64,000 nt of DNA from Bacteroidota bacterium (GTDB lineage: Bacteria; Bacteroidota; Bacteroidia; B-17B0; Aurantibacillaceae), in contig JAJNDK010000007.1 of the NCBI GenBank assembly GCA_021156365.1, forward strand, positions 217,656 through 281,655, in the 5' to 3' direction. The first letter of the stretch is position 1, and every line of letters begins with the position of its first letter. The position numbers and the translations under genes were made by a program. This document shows positions 41,629 through 51,703 of the stretch, in pieces. The notes beneath the pieces were generated by a model. It saw nothing but the letters and a program-made list of their open reading frames with translations, ran no database searches and had not been told where the DNA came from.

Positions 41629-42576
41629 GTGAGCGCGGTAACATTCGAACATATCACCAAAACATACGACAAAGGAAAAGTACTTGCCGTAAATGATGTT
41701 TCTTTCGATGTGAAGAAAGGAGAGCTCTTCGGTCTGATCGGCGCAGACGGGGCCGGTAAGTCCACGATCTTCCGTATCCTGACAACATTGCTCCTGCCCG
41801 ATAGTGGAAGGGCCGCAGTGGACGGATATGATATTGTAAAGAATTACAAGATCATTCGTGGCAGTGTCGGTTATATGCCCGGAAGATTCTCACTTTACCA
41901 GGACCTGACCATTGAAGAGAACCTGAATTTTTTTGCAACTGTTTTCGGTACCACGATCAAAGAAAATTATGAGCTCATAAGGGATATCTATGTGCAGATC
42001 GAGCCCTTCAAAAAACGTCGGGCAGGTCAGCTATCGGGTGGTATGAAACAAAAGCTCGCCCTGTGTTGTGCGCTTATTCACAAACCTTCGGTGCTTTTTC
42101 TCGATGAGCCCACCACAGGAGTGGATTCAGTGTCGCGGAAAGAATTTTGGGAAATGTTGCAGCGGCTGAAAGAACAAAACATTACGATCCTCGTCTCCAC
42201 TCCGTATATGGACGAAGCGGTGCTTTGCGAACGGATCGCATTGATACAGGAAGGACAATTGCTTTCCATCGATACACCCGCTGCGATCATCCGGTCTTTT
42301 CCTTCGGAGCTGTATGCGGTAAAAGCTGATAATATGCATAAGCTGCTGAAAGATGCCAGGGCTTTTGAAGGAACGGCGAGTTGTTATGCCTTTGGAGAAT
42401 TTCTTCACCTGACGTTTAAAAATGAAAACAATGGCAGTGCTGTTTTTCTTTCTTACCTCTCAGGAAGAGATACGACGGGCATAGAAATACGGCGGATCGA
42501 ACCTACCATAGAGGATTGTTTTATTCAGCTCATGCCCGAAGGCCAAACAGAAAATAAAAACGGAGGTGCCGAATGA
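41629..42576 (+). CDS. ABC exporter ATPase, first of two (YbhF N-half-like)
   Basis: The 315-residue protein has a GTG start (41629), immediately after the adaptor's stop. All motifs are intact: Walker A GADGAGKST, Q-loop region YMPGRFSLY, signature LSGGMKQKL, Walker B VLFLDEPTTGVD and the switch (STPYMDEA, replacing the usual His). It matches the first half of fused YbhF. The C-terminal 90 residues form an extra domain typical of ABC-2 ATPases. It should pair with the second ATPase as a heterodimer. Confidence 0.95.
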   Translation: MSAVTFEHITKTYDKGKVLAVNDVSFDVKKGELFGLIGADGAGKSTIFRILTTLLLPDSGRAAVDGYDIVKNYKIIRGSVGYMPGRFSLYQDLTIEENLNFFATVFGTTIKENYELIRDIYVQIEPFKKRRAGQLSGGMKQKLALCCALIHKPSVLFLDEPTTGVDSVSRKEFWEMLQRLKEQNITILVSTPYMDEAVLCERIALIQEGQLLSIDTPAAIIRSFPSELYAVKADNMHKLLKDARAFEGTASCYAFGEFLHLTFKNENNGSAVFLSYLSGRDTTGIEIRRIEPTIEDCFIQLMPEGQTENKNGGAE

Positions 42577-43340
42577 CAGACCTGATAAATCATATGAACA
42601 ACCCTCCGGTGATCAGCTGTAAGGATCTGAGTAAAAAATTCGGATCGTTTACGGCTGTAGACAATATATCTTTTGAAGTAAAAGCAGGAGAGATCTTTGG
42701 TTTCCTTGGAGCCAACGGAGCCGGTAAAACCACTGCTATGCGTATGTTTTGCGGACTTTCCATTCCTACATCAGGGGCGGCTACCGTAGCGGGTTTTGAT
42801 GTGTTCAAAGATACCGAGAAGATCAAAAAGAATATCGGGTACATGAGCCAGAAATTTTCACTCTATGAGGATCTCACGGTTGCCGAGAATATTACTTTTT
42901 TCGGCGGGATCTATGGACTCAGTAATAAACAGATCAAAGAAAAAACAGAAGAACTGCTTGGTCGTCTTCACCTGGAGAACCAGGCGAAAAAATTAGTGAG
43001 GAGCCTGCCTTTGGGCTGGAAACAGAAGTTGTCGTTTTCGGTAGCTATCCTGCACCAGCCAAAGATCGTTTTCCTGGATGAGCCGACCGGTGGCGTGGAT
43101 CCTGTTACCCGACGGCAGTTCTGGGATCTGATCTATGAAGCATCGGACACAGGTGTGACCATATTTGTGACCACTCATTATATGGACGAAGCAGAATATT
43201 GCAACAGGATCTCGATGATGGTGGATGGTGCCATCAAAGCGCTGGATACACCTGCGAACCTGAAAAAACAATTTTCGGCCGACTCGATGGACGCCGTTTT
43301 TTATGAACTGGCAAGAGGAGCCAAACGAAAAGCAGATTAA
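42573..43340 (+). CDS. ABC exporter ATPase, second of two (YbhF C-half-like)
   Basis: The 255-residue protein overlaps the first ATPase by ATGA. Walker A GANGAGKTT, Q-loop YMSQKFSLY, Walker B IVFLDEPTGGVD and switch TTHYMDEA are present. The signature is degenerate, LPLGWKQKL instead of LSGGQ, exactly the pattern of the second half of fused YbhF. The pair thus has one canonical and one degenerate nucleotide site. Stop abuts the next ATG. Confidence 0.95.
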   Translation: MTDLINHMNNPPVISCKDLSKKFGSFTAVDNISFEVKAGEIFGFLGANGAGKTTAMRMFCGLSIPTSGAATVAGFDVFKDTEKIKKNIGYMSQKFSLYEDLTVAENITFFGGIYGLSNKQIKEKTEELLGRLHLENQAKKLVRSLPLGWKQKLSFSVAILHQPKIVFLDEPTGGVDPVTRRQFWDLIYEASDTGVTIFVTTHYMDEAEYCNRISMMVDGAIKALDTPANLKKQFSADSMDAVFYELARGAKRKAD

Positions 43341-44447
43341 ATGAAACAGTTTTTGGTATTTGTAAAAAAAGAGTTTTATCATGTTTTCAGAGACAGGAAA
43401 ACACTGCTCATGCTGTTTGGTCTTCCCATTGTACAGATCGTCCTGTTCGGTTTTGCGCTGACCAACGAAGTGAAGAACTCGAAAATAGTGGTGGCTGATT
43501 ATGCGAAAGACATCGCATCGAAACGGATCATCGATAAAATGGAAGCCAGTAATTATTTCGAGATAGAAAGAACATTGCCGGATAACAAAGCGATAGAACA
43601 GGCCTTCCAAGAGGGGAACATCCGGCTGGCGGTTATTTTTCCTTCAGGTTTCAACGATGAGCTCCAGCACCAGAACAAAGCACAGATCCAGGTGATTGCC
43701 GATGCTTCCGATCCGAATACGGCAACAACACTTACAGGTTATATCAGTTCCATTATACTGGATTATCAATCGGAGCTGATGCAGAACAATGCAATCCCCT
43801 ATCAGATCATCCCGGAGGTCCGGATGCTTTACAATCCTGAATTGAAAGGTGCGCCCAATTTTGTGCCTGGCGTGATGGCCCTGATCCTGATGCTCGTTTG
43901 CGTGATGATGACTTCCGTTTCCATAGCGCGCGAAAAAGAAAAGGGTACAATGGAGATCTTATTGGTGTCACCATTCAGGCCTATCCTGGTGATCCTATCG
44001 AAAGCAGTGCCTTATTTTCTTTTATCACTGATCAACCTGAGCATTATACTTTTATTAAGTGTGTTCCTGATGGATATGCCGGTGAATGGCAGTATCGTAC
44101 TTCTGTTCCTCGAAAGCAGTTTGCTCATCATCACTGCACTTTCGCTCGGTCTGCTGATCTCTACGGTGGTGGAATCGCAACAGTCGGCTATGCTCATTTC
44201 GCTGATGGGTATGATGCTGCCTACCATGCTTTTCACCGGTTTTATGTTCCCGATCGAAAACATGCCTTTGCCGCTGCAGATCATTTCCAATGCAGTGCCT
44301 GCAAAATGGTATTATGTCATTGTAAAGGCCATTATGATAAAAGGCCTTGGCTTCTCTGCTATCTGGAAAGAAACATTGATCCTTGCAGGCATGACACTTT
44401 TCCTGCTTGTCGTGAGTTTGAAAAAATTTAAAATACGCCTGCAATGA
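43341..44447 (+). CDS. ABC-2 type permease, first (YbhS/YbhR-like)
   Basis: The 368-residue protein has the ABC-2 membrane layout: one N-terminal helix (LLMLFGLPIVQIVLFGFALTNEV), a large periplasmic domain (50-170), then five helices (VPGVMALILMLVCVMMTSVSIAREKEKGTMEILLVSPF, and so on). The coupling phrase AREKEKGTMEILLVSP is typical. It works with the second permease as a heterodimer. The next gene starts in an ATGA overlap. Substrate unknown; relatives export drugs or bile-salt-like compounds. Confidence 0.94.
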   Translation: MKQFLVFVKKEFYHVFRDRKTLLMLFGLPIVQIVLFGFALTNEVKNSKIVVADYAKDIASKRIIDKMEASNYFEIERTLPDNKAIEQAFQEGNIRLAVIFPSGFNDELQHQNKAQIQVIADASDPNTATTLTGYISSIILDYQSELMQNNAIPYQIIPEVRMLYNPELKGAPNFVPGVMALILMLVCVMMTSVSIAREKEKGTMEILLVSPFRPILVILSKAVPYFLLSLINLSIILLLSVFLMDMPVNGSIVLLFLESSLLIITALSLGLLISTVVESQQSAMLISLMGMMLPTMLFTGFMFPIENMPLPLQIISNAVPAKWYYVIVKAIMIKGLGFSAIWKETLILAGMTLFLLVVSLKKFKIRLQ

Positions 44448-45565
44448 GAACCATAAAATTCCTGCTTCAAAAAGAGTTCAGGCAGATCTTCCGTAACAAA
44501 GCGCTCCTGCCAATGATATTGGTGCTCCCTATCATCCAGCTGGTCATTCTTCCCCTGGCGGCAGACTACGAAGTAAAAAATATTTCCATAGCGATCGTAG
44601 ATAATGACCATTCTCCTTATTCCCGCAAACTGATCAGTACGATCACTGCTTCCGGATATTTTAAGCTGACAGGTTACACCGCTTCGTTTAAGCAGGCCGA
44701 TCAGCTGATCGAAAAAGACCAGGCCGATCTGATCATCGAGATCCCGGCCGGATTTGAGAGAAACCTGGTAAGGGAAAATACCGAAAAGCTGTTCATTGCG
44801 GTGAATGCCATCAATGGTGTGAAAGCCGGTCTGGGCGGCGCTTACCTGAACCGGATCATTGCAGACTTTAATACAGATACCCGCCTGGAATGGATACAAC
44901 CCGGAAGATACAATGCAGTTCCTCAAATCGAGATCGCACCTTCCAACTGGTTCAATCCATTTATGAATTATCGTTTTTTTATGGTGCCCGGAATTTTAGC
45001 TGTACTGGTTACAATGGTTGGCGGTTTTATGTGTGCGTTGAATATTGTAAAGGAAAAGGAAGTGGGGACGATCGAGCAGATCAATGTGACCCCAATCCGC
45101 AAATTTCATTTTATCCTGGGCAAGCTGATCCCGTTTTGGGTGATCGGGATGTTTGTATTCACAGTAGGGCTGTTTGTTGTTGCACGACTGATCTATGGGA
45201 TCGTGCCTTTGGGAAGCATCGTATTGCTCTATGGTTTTCTCGGTGTGTATCTCGTTGCCCTGTTGGGTTTCGGCTTACTGATCTCTACCTATAGTGATAC
45301 ACAACAACAGGCCATGTCCATTGCTTTTTTCTTCATTATGATCTTCATGTTGATGAGCGGATTGTTCACACCGGTAGACAGTATGCCGGGCTGGGCAAAA
45401 ATGATCGCACAGTTCAACCCTGTTACGTATTTTATTGAAGTAATGCGTATGATCGTATTGAAAGGAAGCGGTTTTTCCGATATAAAATATCATTTATTGA
45501 AGATCGTTGCTTTTGCAGTTGTGCTTAACACCTGGGCGGTGATGAATTATAAGAAAACGAGTTGA
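44444..45565 (+). CDS. ABC-2 type permease, second (YbhS/YbhR-like)
   Basis: The 373-residue protein has the same layout as its partner: KEFRQIFRNKALLPMILVLPIIQLVILPLA, a periplasmic domain, then KEKEVGTIEQINVTPIRKFHFILGKLIPFW and four further helices. It closes the seven-gene exporter operon. It is convergent with the bestrophin gene; a weak hairpin CGGAT/ATCCG lies between at 45581-45597. Confidence 0.94.
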   Translation: MRTIKFLLQKEFRQIFRNKALLPMILVLPIIQLVILPLAADYEVKNISIAIVDNDHSPYSRKLISTITASGYFKLTGYTASFKQADQLIEKDQADLIIEIPAGFERNLVRENTEKLFIAVNAINGVKAGLGGAYLNRIIADFNTDTRLEWIQPGRYNAVPQIEIAPSNWFNPFMNYRFFMVPGILAVLVTMVGGFMCALNIVKEKEVGTIEQINVTPIRKFHFILGKLIPFWVIGMFVFTVGLFVVARLIYGIVPLGSIVLLYGFLGVYLVALLGFGLLISTYSDTQQQAMSIAFFFIMIFMLMSGLFTPVDSMPGWAKMIAQFNPVTYFIEVMRMIVLKGSGFSDIKYHLLKIVAFAVVLNTWAVMNYKKTS

Positions 45566-45612
45566 TCTGCGGTTGCAGTTCGGATTTTTTATATCCGTAA
45601 CCCATACGCTCA

Positions 45613-46614
45613 TTACATCAGGATATTGTTCTCGGATCGGATCTTATCGGGGATCTCGGTTTCTTTTAGCATCTGCAACAAGTCGATCTCGATATTCCGG
45701 CAAATGGCCGTGATCGGCACATCGTTTATCGCATTTTCAAAAGGATTCTCACTGCTGTCGCCTACTACTTCCATAGTATAAAAGATCCAGCTGAGTGTAA
45801 CCGAAATGGGAATGGTCATCCAGGCAAGATTTTCATTGATCTTCGATAATTCGCTGTAGATAGAGAATGGTAAGATCCCTATCAGTAAATAAACGAAGAG
45901 CTTGCTATAATATGCATATTGTCGTGGAAATGGGAAACCTTTGATCCGCTCGCAGGAGCCCTGCTGTGTGTAAAAATCCGTAAGCATCCGTGCTATCTCT
46001 ACGTGATGCATGTCTGTTATACATTTTTTGCAATACAGCATCTGCAGATCTTCACTTTGCATTTTTATGATATGGACGGCAGGATTATTCTGAAGTACTG
46101 CGTAATCTACCTCGTCGTCAGCCATGTATTTACTTAATTCGGTATCCAGGTCGTCGTTGGTAAAACTGGTATCTGCCGATACGATCCGGTGTCCTACTTC
46201 TTCCAGTTTCCATACCGGTTTTTTTCTCAGCTGCATTCTCACAGCAGTCATATATGCCAAATGTCTTTTGATGATGCGTTTTTTGATCTCCTGCAATTCT
46301 GTTTTATTAATAGCTTCGGAGGGATAGATGAAATCGAGCACATACACGGCAAAGCTTCTGCTGGAGTTAACATAGGATCCCCAGATCTTTCTCGCTTCCC
46401 ACAAACGTTCGTAAGATGAATTGTTTTTAAAGCCTACATAAAAGGCAACGGCAATACCGGTTACGGAAATGATGGCAAAAGGCAGTCCATTGAACCGGGG
46501 CAGGACTACAGAAAGTATAAATACAATAGTAGAAGAGTATAAGGTAAACACCAGGATAGATTTCCAGGAGAAGCGAAGTACTACTTTAAAGCGAATGTTC
46601 TTTCCAACGTACAT
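45613..46614 (-). CDS. Bestrophin-family anion channel
   Basis: The 333-residue protein fits the bestrophin family (YneE/UPF0187): helices SILVFTLYSSTIVFILSVVL and PFAIISVTGIAVAFYVGFKNNSSYERLWEARKIWG near the start, then YYSKLFVYLLIGILPFSIYSEL and AWMTIPISVTLSWIFYTMEVVGDSSENPFENAINDVPI near the end. The NNSSYERLWEARKIWG and E..G....PFEN phrases are diagnostic. Bacterial members form pentameric channels for chloride or sodium. A housekeeping membrane role is likely. Confidence 0.93.
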   Translation of the reverse strand: MYVGKNIRFKVVLRFSWKSILVFTLYSSTIVFILSVVLPRFNGLPFAIISVTGIAVAFYVGFKNNSSYERLWEARKIWGSYVNSSRSFAVYVLDFIYPSEAINKTELQEIKKRIIKRHLAYMTAVRMQLRKKPVWKLEEVGHRIVSADTSFTNDDLDTELSKYMADDEVDYAVLQNNPAVHIIKMQSEDLQMLYCKKCITDMHHVEIARMLTDFYTQQGSCERIKGFPFPRQYAYYSKLFVYLLIGILPFSIYSELSKINENLAWMTIPISVTLSWIFYTMEVVGDSSENPFENAINDVPITAICRNIEIDLLQMLKETEIPDKIRSENNILM

Positions 46615-46683
46615 AGTTTGTTAATTGACCTGATTAGCATGATAATATTATGCCAGTCCGGCGGGCAATAGGAAAAAGCGAAA

Positions 46684-46708
46684 CCCTCCTGAATTTAATC
46701 AAAGAGGG
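46684..46708 (-). terminator. Likely terminator of the 745-residue T9SS gene
   Basis: On the minus strand AGCCCTC pairs with GAGGGTTT around a 15-base loop and is followed by a T-containing run. It lies 48 bp past the stop at 46756. Confidence 0.45.
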
Positions 46709-46755
46709 CTTCTTTTAATCCTACGGTTTTAGGTAGGTATGTCTTTACTGTAATC

Positions 46756-48993
46756 TTATTCGAGGATCAACTGCCCGGCATAGAGCTGTTTGGAAGCAGA
46801 GAATACACGGTAACTGTAAATTCCTTGTGCATGGCTGCTCATATCGATAGCATTTGTTCCTTCTTCCAATACGGCGCTGTATATTTTTGCACCGAGCAGG
46901 CTGTATATCTCTACCGCTATGTTTTTACCTGAGCCCGCCGGAACTGAAATATTGAACTGTCCCTGGCTTGGGTTCGGGAATACATTGAAGCCACCTGCTA
47001 CGCTGTTTTGTTCGAGCCCTACAGCAGGTGCATTCATCACTACAATGACAGACGATACAGAATCGGAGCAGGCATTGTGTGTAGCGATCAGGCTAACAGT
47101 ATAGGTGCCTGGCTGCGAAAATAAATGGGGTGCAGGTAATTGAGTGGTATCCACAGCACTTCCGTCCCCGAAATTCCAGCTGTAAGCAATGGCACCTGTA
47201 GTTGTGTTCGTTGTAAACAGTGTATCGTTGATCCCCACTACCAGTGTGTCGTTTGATACGATGAATGCAGCGTCCAAAGCAAGCGGCTGATCAATGCTGA
47301 AGCTCTGGCTGATGTTCCCGCAAGCGCTTCCTGCATCGATGATCGTTACTGCATAGGTACCGGCTGCCATATTTTGCAGAGTGTCTGCAGATACTGACTG
47401 AATGCTTGTGCGAATGGTGTCATTGTTTGCATTGGTCCAGATATAATCATGCGGGCCATTTCCTGCTACTGCTGCTATCGCCAGTCCGTCTGCAGTGCCG
47501 TTGCAGCTTGTAGCCAGTGTTTGTACAGCTACGGCAGACGAGCTTACATGCAGGAGGAAGCGTGCAGTCCGTGTAGTATCAGAAATAGAGAAGGTATAGG
47601 ATGGTGTATTCATCAGGTCTGTTTTGATCCCGGTGAGCAGGTCTTCCAATACGATGCAGTAATCCGGAAGATCGGATGACAGCGTATCGCGTGTAATGGT
47701 ATAACTACCTGAGGCGCCTACAATCGTTTTTACGGGGATGGAAATAGTGCTCGTAACCGATGGGATACTGTTGATCGACATATCTGTGTTCGTTTGATCG
47801 ATGGAGCTTAGGGAAGGAACACCGGGAGTGGTTGTAAATACTTTTCGTGCATCCAGCTCGGTGTCATACCCATTGCTTGCGACATCGTCAAAGCGGATAA
47901 ATGTTTCATCCGAATATCCGTTCCCGTTCAGATTCAGTTTTAGAAAATCAAAAGAGAAGGTTTGATTGGTTTCGCGGATGAATGAACGGTCGACTGCTGT
48001 TTTCACGTTCTCCGTGCATTCTAATACCGGGTTATTTGCGTTGGTCTGTACCCAGAAAGCCTGTGAGGAAGCAATGATATTGGAGCCACCATTCACACCT
48101 ACACCTGCCACCCAGCTTGAATACTGCTGTAGTTGTGGATTCCAGATATAAAGAGCATTGTTGATGTGCGATTTGGTCCATGCAGCCGATGTCCAGTCGA
48201 TAGAAGAAGGGTAGGGGTTACCGAGCATTACCCAGCCATCATGATCTGCACCCGCGCTGCTGGTATAGCTTACCGGGAGGGTCCGTTGAAATGTAGCAGG
48301 AGGCCCGGTAACATCTACAGTTACAGGTGTAGGCCCAACATATGCCCAGTAGCCTGTTCCGGGAAAAAGCTTATTGCTGATGTCGGTGGGAGCAATATAA
48401 CCATAATCGGCACTGCCTGTTACCGTTTCGTCGTAACTATAAATAGAAACGAAAGGAAAGCCTGCATAATGACTGTTTGGGATACCGCTCACCGCAAAAT
48501 CATCCTGCCAGTCGGCCATGGTAGCGTCAATTACGGGTGAAGCCAGGAACCGCCAGTCGGTAGGCCCTGTTCCGAGGTAACGCTGCATGGTAATATCTCC
48601 TGCAAAATTACCGGTAATAGGTCCGATGCTCGCTGTTCCGTTAGCATCGGATAATAAGGTTAAGGTATGCCCTGTTGTAGTAAATGTACCGGTTGTTATA
48701 GTAAGTATACCTTTCAGTTGTTCGTTTGTGCTCAACGCAGCGCCCACAGGGTTGTTCAGGGTAACGTTATTGAATGTGGAAACTGCAGTACCGCCGATGG
48801 TTTGGAGCGAAGAGCCACCGAAAGTGATCATCTGGCTGGAGTCCTTGAATGTTCCGTTGTTGCTGAAATTCCCGTAGAAGGTAACGTTGCTGCCCGCATG
48901 GAATTTCAGATTGCCGTTGTTGGTAAGCTGGCTCTGGCTTTGAAGGCCTAAGGCGGATACGAACAGGCTGGTGATGATATATAACTTTTTCAT
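46756..48993 (-). CDS. Secreted protein with PKD domain and T9SS sorting domain
   Basis: The 745-residue protein has a signal peptide (KKLYIITSLFVSALGLQSQSQ). The N-terminal part has short repeated beta units (GNLKFHAGSNVTFYGNFSNNGTF..., GGTAVSTFNNVTLNNP). In the middle is a large beta-rich region. A PKD domain lies near 560-640 (AIAYSWNFGDGSAVDTTQLPAPHLFSQPGTYTVSLIA). The C-terminal T9SS type A domain is VFPNPSQGQFNIS..., GIYSYRVFSASKQLYAGQLILE. It lies 36 bp after the tail-fibre-like gene and is probably co-transcribed. Confidence 0.9.
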   Translation of the reverse strand: MKKLYIITSLFVSALGLQSQSQLTNNGNLKFHAGSNVTFYGNFSNNGTFKDSSQMITFGGSSLQTIGGTAVSTFNNVTLNNPVGAALSTNEQLKGILTITTGTFTTTGHTLTLLSDANGTASIGPITGNFAGDITMQRYLGTGPTDWRFLASPVIDATMADWQDDFAVSGIPNSHYAGFPFVSIYSYDETVTGSADYGYIAPTDISNKLFPGTGYWAYVGPTPVTVDVTGPPATFQRTLPVSYTSSAGADHDGWVMLGNPYPSSIDWTSAAWTKSHINNALYIWNPQLQQYSSWVAGVGVNGGSNIIASSQAFWVQTNANNPVLECTENVKTAVDRSFIRETNQTFSFDFLKLNLNGNGYSDETFIRFDDVASNGYDTELDARKVFTTTPGVPSLSSIDQTNTDMSINSIPSVTSTISIPVKTIVGASGSYTITRDTLSSDLPDYCIVLEDLLTGIKTDLMNTPSYTFSISDTTRTARFLLHVSSSAVAVQTLATSCNGTADGLAIAAVAGNGPHDYIWTNANNDTIRTSIQSVSADTLQNMAAGTYAVTIIDAGSACGNISQSFSIDQPLALDAAFIVSNDTLVVGINDTLFTTNTTTGAIAYSWNFGDGSAVDTTQLPAPHLFSQPGTYTVSLIATHNACSDSVSSVIVVMNAPAVGLEQNSVAGGFNVFPNPSQGQFNISVPAGSGKNIAVEIYSLLGAKIYSAVLEEGTNAIDMSSHAQGIYSYRVFSASKQLYAGQLILE

Positions 48994-49029
48994 ACGAATC
49001 GTTTTTAGATGAATGAGGGGTTGGTTGGA

Positions 49030-50445
49030 TTACTTGATCGAAAGATTAAGATTTTCTACTGTAATATCGGAGTTGTCGGAATTATTCTCTACCCATACTT
49101 CAACATAATCATTCGGTGCCATCAAAACGTTACAGGAAATGGTCAGGGAACCTGTATTAACACCTGTAGCCAGTTTCATGGATTGTGTTGATTCCGGTAA
49201 CTTAACCCCGTTTTTATAGATATGGAATGAAAAGTTTTTGTTGTTAGACGAAGCAGTAGCTGTGATTGAACAGACCACCTGGAACCTGCGGGTTTTGGCC
49301 CCAATGTAAGTAAGCTTATTGCTGGTTGGCATGGTAACCCTGAAACTGGTTGCAGCGGTGGTAGTTCCCGCAACTTTTACCGGAACGTCCTGTGTAGCGA
49401 TAGCAGTGAGTGTTGGACTCGAAATATATAAGTTTGCCCCGGCAGCTTCGTCTTTTTGGGTAGCAAGTCCCCCTGCTTCCACCTCCCAGGAGTTGGAAAA
49501 ATTGCCGACAACGGTAGTTCCGTTACCGGTAAACATTACTGTTTTAAGATTAGCGGCTGTGACAGAAGTAATACCGCTCACGTCCAGTGCAACTGCTCCA
49601 TTGGAAGAAGCTGTGCCCCGTATGCCTCCGAAAAGCTGGATAATATTGAAGGTTCCGACATATTTTTCGTAGGTACCGTAATTGTTCACATCCCACAATG
49701 AATTGGAATTAATGATACTAGTGATATTCTCGAAAATGAGCCCGGAAGTATTGTATTGGTATCCTACCGACCGGAAATAAACAGTCCCGGCAATTCCTTT
49801 TACAGTTCCTACTGCATTAGAAGCTATTATATAACAATCGCTCATCAAGAGGTCTGTAGCTGCACCTGCTGCGTCCAGGTTAAATACTTTTCCGGATGCA
49901 GCTGTGATCAGTAGGGAAGTGAGAGTGCCTCCTTTGTTTCCGGTGAAGAGCTCGGCAGATCCGGTATATATCAGCTGATCGTGTGATGCATTCCATCCTT
50001 CCATTGTACAGCCATTCAGGTTTATTTTGTTTGCAATGGTTATTATGCCGGATATTTCGTAGTACGTGCCGGATACAAGAGTGATCACTCCGCCTGATGG
50101 AGCAGGAAGATCCGCTTCGGATTTTACCAGCACATGGTTGGTTCTTACAGCGCCACTGGTACTTAATCCGGTCCATTTGACACCGCTCCAGTAATAATAC
50201 CCGTTGGCCAATGTTCCGCCATCACTATATACCAACATACCTTCGGGTACGGTACCTGTTAACGGAGCTACTAATGTTTCGTTGGAAAGTACAACCCGTG
50301 GGGGTAGAAAGCCTTTATTAGTGCTTTCCATTTCAAGTAAGGAATTCGGATCAATGGTGTTTGGGTTGTTACCGATCTTAACCTGTGCAACTGCTCCAGT
50401 GATTGTTGCTACGAACAAACAAAGGCTTAGAGTAATTTTTTTCAT
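49030..50445 (-). CDS. Exported beta-rich fibre-like protein
   Basis: The 471-residue protein has a signal peptide (KKITLSLCLFVATITGAVAQ). Then comes the phrase KIGNNPNTIDPNSLLEMESTNKGFLPPRVVL, common at the front of Bacteroidota fibre and adhesin proteins. The middle is rich in Gly/Thr/Ser and small strands; the end (SFHIYKNGVKLPESTQSMKL..., DYVEVWVENNSDNSDITVENLNLSIK) resembles C1q/TNF-like or phage-fibre heads. No T9SS domain is present. A trimeric surface fibre is likely; receptor unknown. Confidence 0.82.
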   Translation of the reverse strand: MKKITLSLCLFVATITGAVAQVKIGNNPNTIDPNSLLEMESTNKGFLPPRVVLSNETLVAPLTGTVPEGMLVYSDGGTLANGYYYWSGVKWTGLSTSGAVRTNHVLVKSEADLPAPSGGVITLVSGTYYEISGIITIANKINLNGCTMEGWNASHDQLIYTGSAELFTGNKGGTLTSLLITAASGKVFNLDAAGAATDLLMSDCYIIASNAVGTVKGIAGTVYFRSVGYQYNTSGLIFENITSIINSNSLWDVNNYGTYEKYVGTFNIIQLFGGIRGTASSNGAVALDVSGITSVTAANLKTVMFTGNGTTVVGNFSNSWEVEAGGLATQKDEAAGANLYISSPTLTAIATQDVPVKVAGTTTAATSFRVTMPTSNKLTYIGAKTRRFQVVCSITATASSNNKNFSFHIYKNGVKLPESTQSMKLATGVNTGSLTISCNVLMAPNDYVEVWVENNSDNSDITVENLNLSIK

Positions 50446-50597
50446 TTTATTTTGTATTTAGGATTATTTAATTTTCTGAGACAAAGGTGGGGAGAAAGTG
50501 CCCCGTGTGTAAGCCAACAATCTCCCCTGCATTTCATATGTAAGAAAAAGGGCATTTTGTCAGAGCCGGATTACCGGATCAGAACCGTTCATAAAGT

Positions 50598-50627
50598 CTG
50601 AAATCCCTCTGTTGAAAGGGATTTCAG
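50598..50627 (-). terminator. Hairpin after the REC-PAS-DHp gene
   Basis: CTGAAATCCCT and AGGGATTTCAG are a perfect 11-bp stem. It lies 33 bp after the stop of the regulator gene (50660). A clear T-run is missing, so termination is only probable. Confidence 0.4.
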
Positions 50628-50659
50628 GCTATAAACAGTAAAATGAAGAAAAAAGGGAT

Positions 50660-51667
50660 TTAATTTATTTTTTTTAGCTCGTGGGTTTTATCTACGATCT
50701 TTTTGATGATCCGGTCCAGTTCATGGGCCGAATTTACGACATGATTCAGCAGTTGAGCAGTTGCGGGATCCGGGTTGTATTCTTCCCGGTTAAGTATGGA
50801 TATAATTCCCATGATCCTTGCCATTGGCGCTCTTACCTCATGCGACTGGATCCATGCGATATCTTTCAGCAGGATATTTTGCAGCTCTATTTCCTGTATA
50901 TGGTGGATCCGCTCGGTAACTTCCCAGAAATTACAAACGAGGGCAGAGACGTTGGGATCCTCTAACAGGTTGGTGATGGTTTTTTCGCACCAGCGATAAC
51001 TTCCGTCTTTATGCCGTACTCTTACTATAAAGGAAGTGGAAGATCCGGGGACGCTGATGACTTCATCCATTGCGATCCGCAAAATATCTGTGTCTTCTGG
51101 ATGCACAAGTGAGTAATGGATCCGATTCAGGTAATCTTCTTCCGTATAGCCAAGATAGGCAGTGATGGAAGGCGTTCCATAAATGATCTTACCTTCCGTA
51201 GTGACGAGGGTTTTCATATCCGGGCTCTTTTCGATGAGCGCCCGGAACAAAGCCTGCTGCTTTTGCAATTCTCTCCTGATCCTGTTCCGCTCGAGGCTGT
51301 AATTAATACTTTTGGAAAGTGTGGTAGGGTTTATTTCATCCTTCACCAGGTAATCTTCTACACCGGCGGCCAGGGTTTCTATTGCAAAATCCTTGTTGCC
51401 GAAACCGGTAAGAACAATAACAGGCGCAGAATTCGCGACATTTACGACCTCTATCACAGACTGAATACCGCTGCTGTCCGGGAGGCTCAGGTCAAGCAGG
51501 ATCACATCAAATTGTTCTTTGGAAATAGCAGTGATCGCTCTCTCTAACATATCCTCATGCTGTATGACCGCATTCCTGAATACTTCCTGCAGAAAATGCT
51601 TTACCAGTATGAAATCACCATCGTTATCTTCTACAACCAATATGTGTAATGATTTTTTTGGAATCAT
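50660..51667 (-). CDS. REC-PAS-DHp protein without ATPase domain
   Basis: The 335-residue protein has a receiver domain at 1-120 with intact acidic pair (Glu13, Asp14), phospho-acceptor Asp59 (DVILLDLSLPD), Thr87 and Lys109. A PAS domain (145-255) is followed by a DHp-like helix pair (260-335) with His276 in IQSHEVRAPMARIMGII. There is no HATPase after it; the protein ends with helix two. It could serve as a phosphotransfer hub or phosphatase partner for another kinase, most likely the six-PAS kinase encoded next upstream (37 bp gap). Confidence 0.88.
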   Translation of the reverse strand: MIPKKSLHILVVEDNDGDFILVKHFLQEVFRNAVIQHEDMLERAITAISKEQFDVILLDLSLPDSSGIQSVIEVVNVANSAPVIVLTGFGNKDFAIETLAAGVEDYLVKDEINPTTLSKSINYSLERNRIRRELQKQQALFRALIEKSPDMKTLVTTEGKIIYGTPSITAYLGYTEEDYLNRIHYSLVHPEDTDILRIAMDEVISVPGSSTSFIVRVRHKDGSYRWCEKTITNLLEDPNVSALVCNFWEVTERIHHIQEIELQNILLKDIAWIQSHEVRAPMARIMGIISILNREEYNPDPATAQLLNHVVNSAHELDRIIKKIVDKTHELKKIN

Positions 51668-51703
51668 AATCGTATGAATGTGATTTTTTTTACCACTCTG
51701 ATT

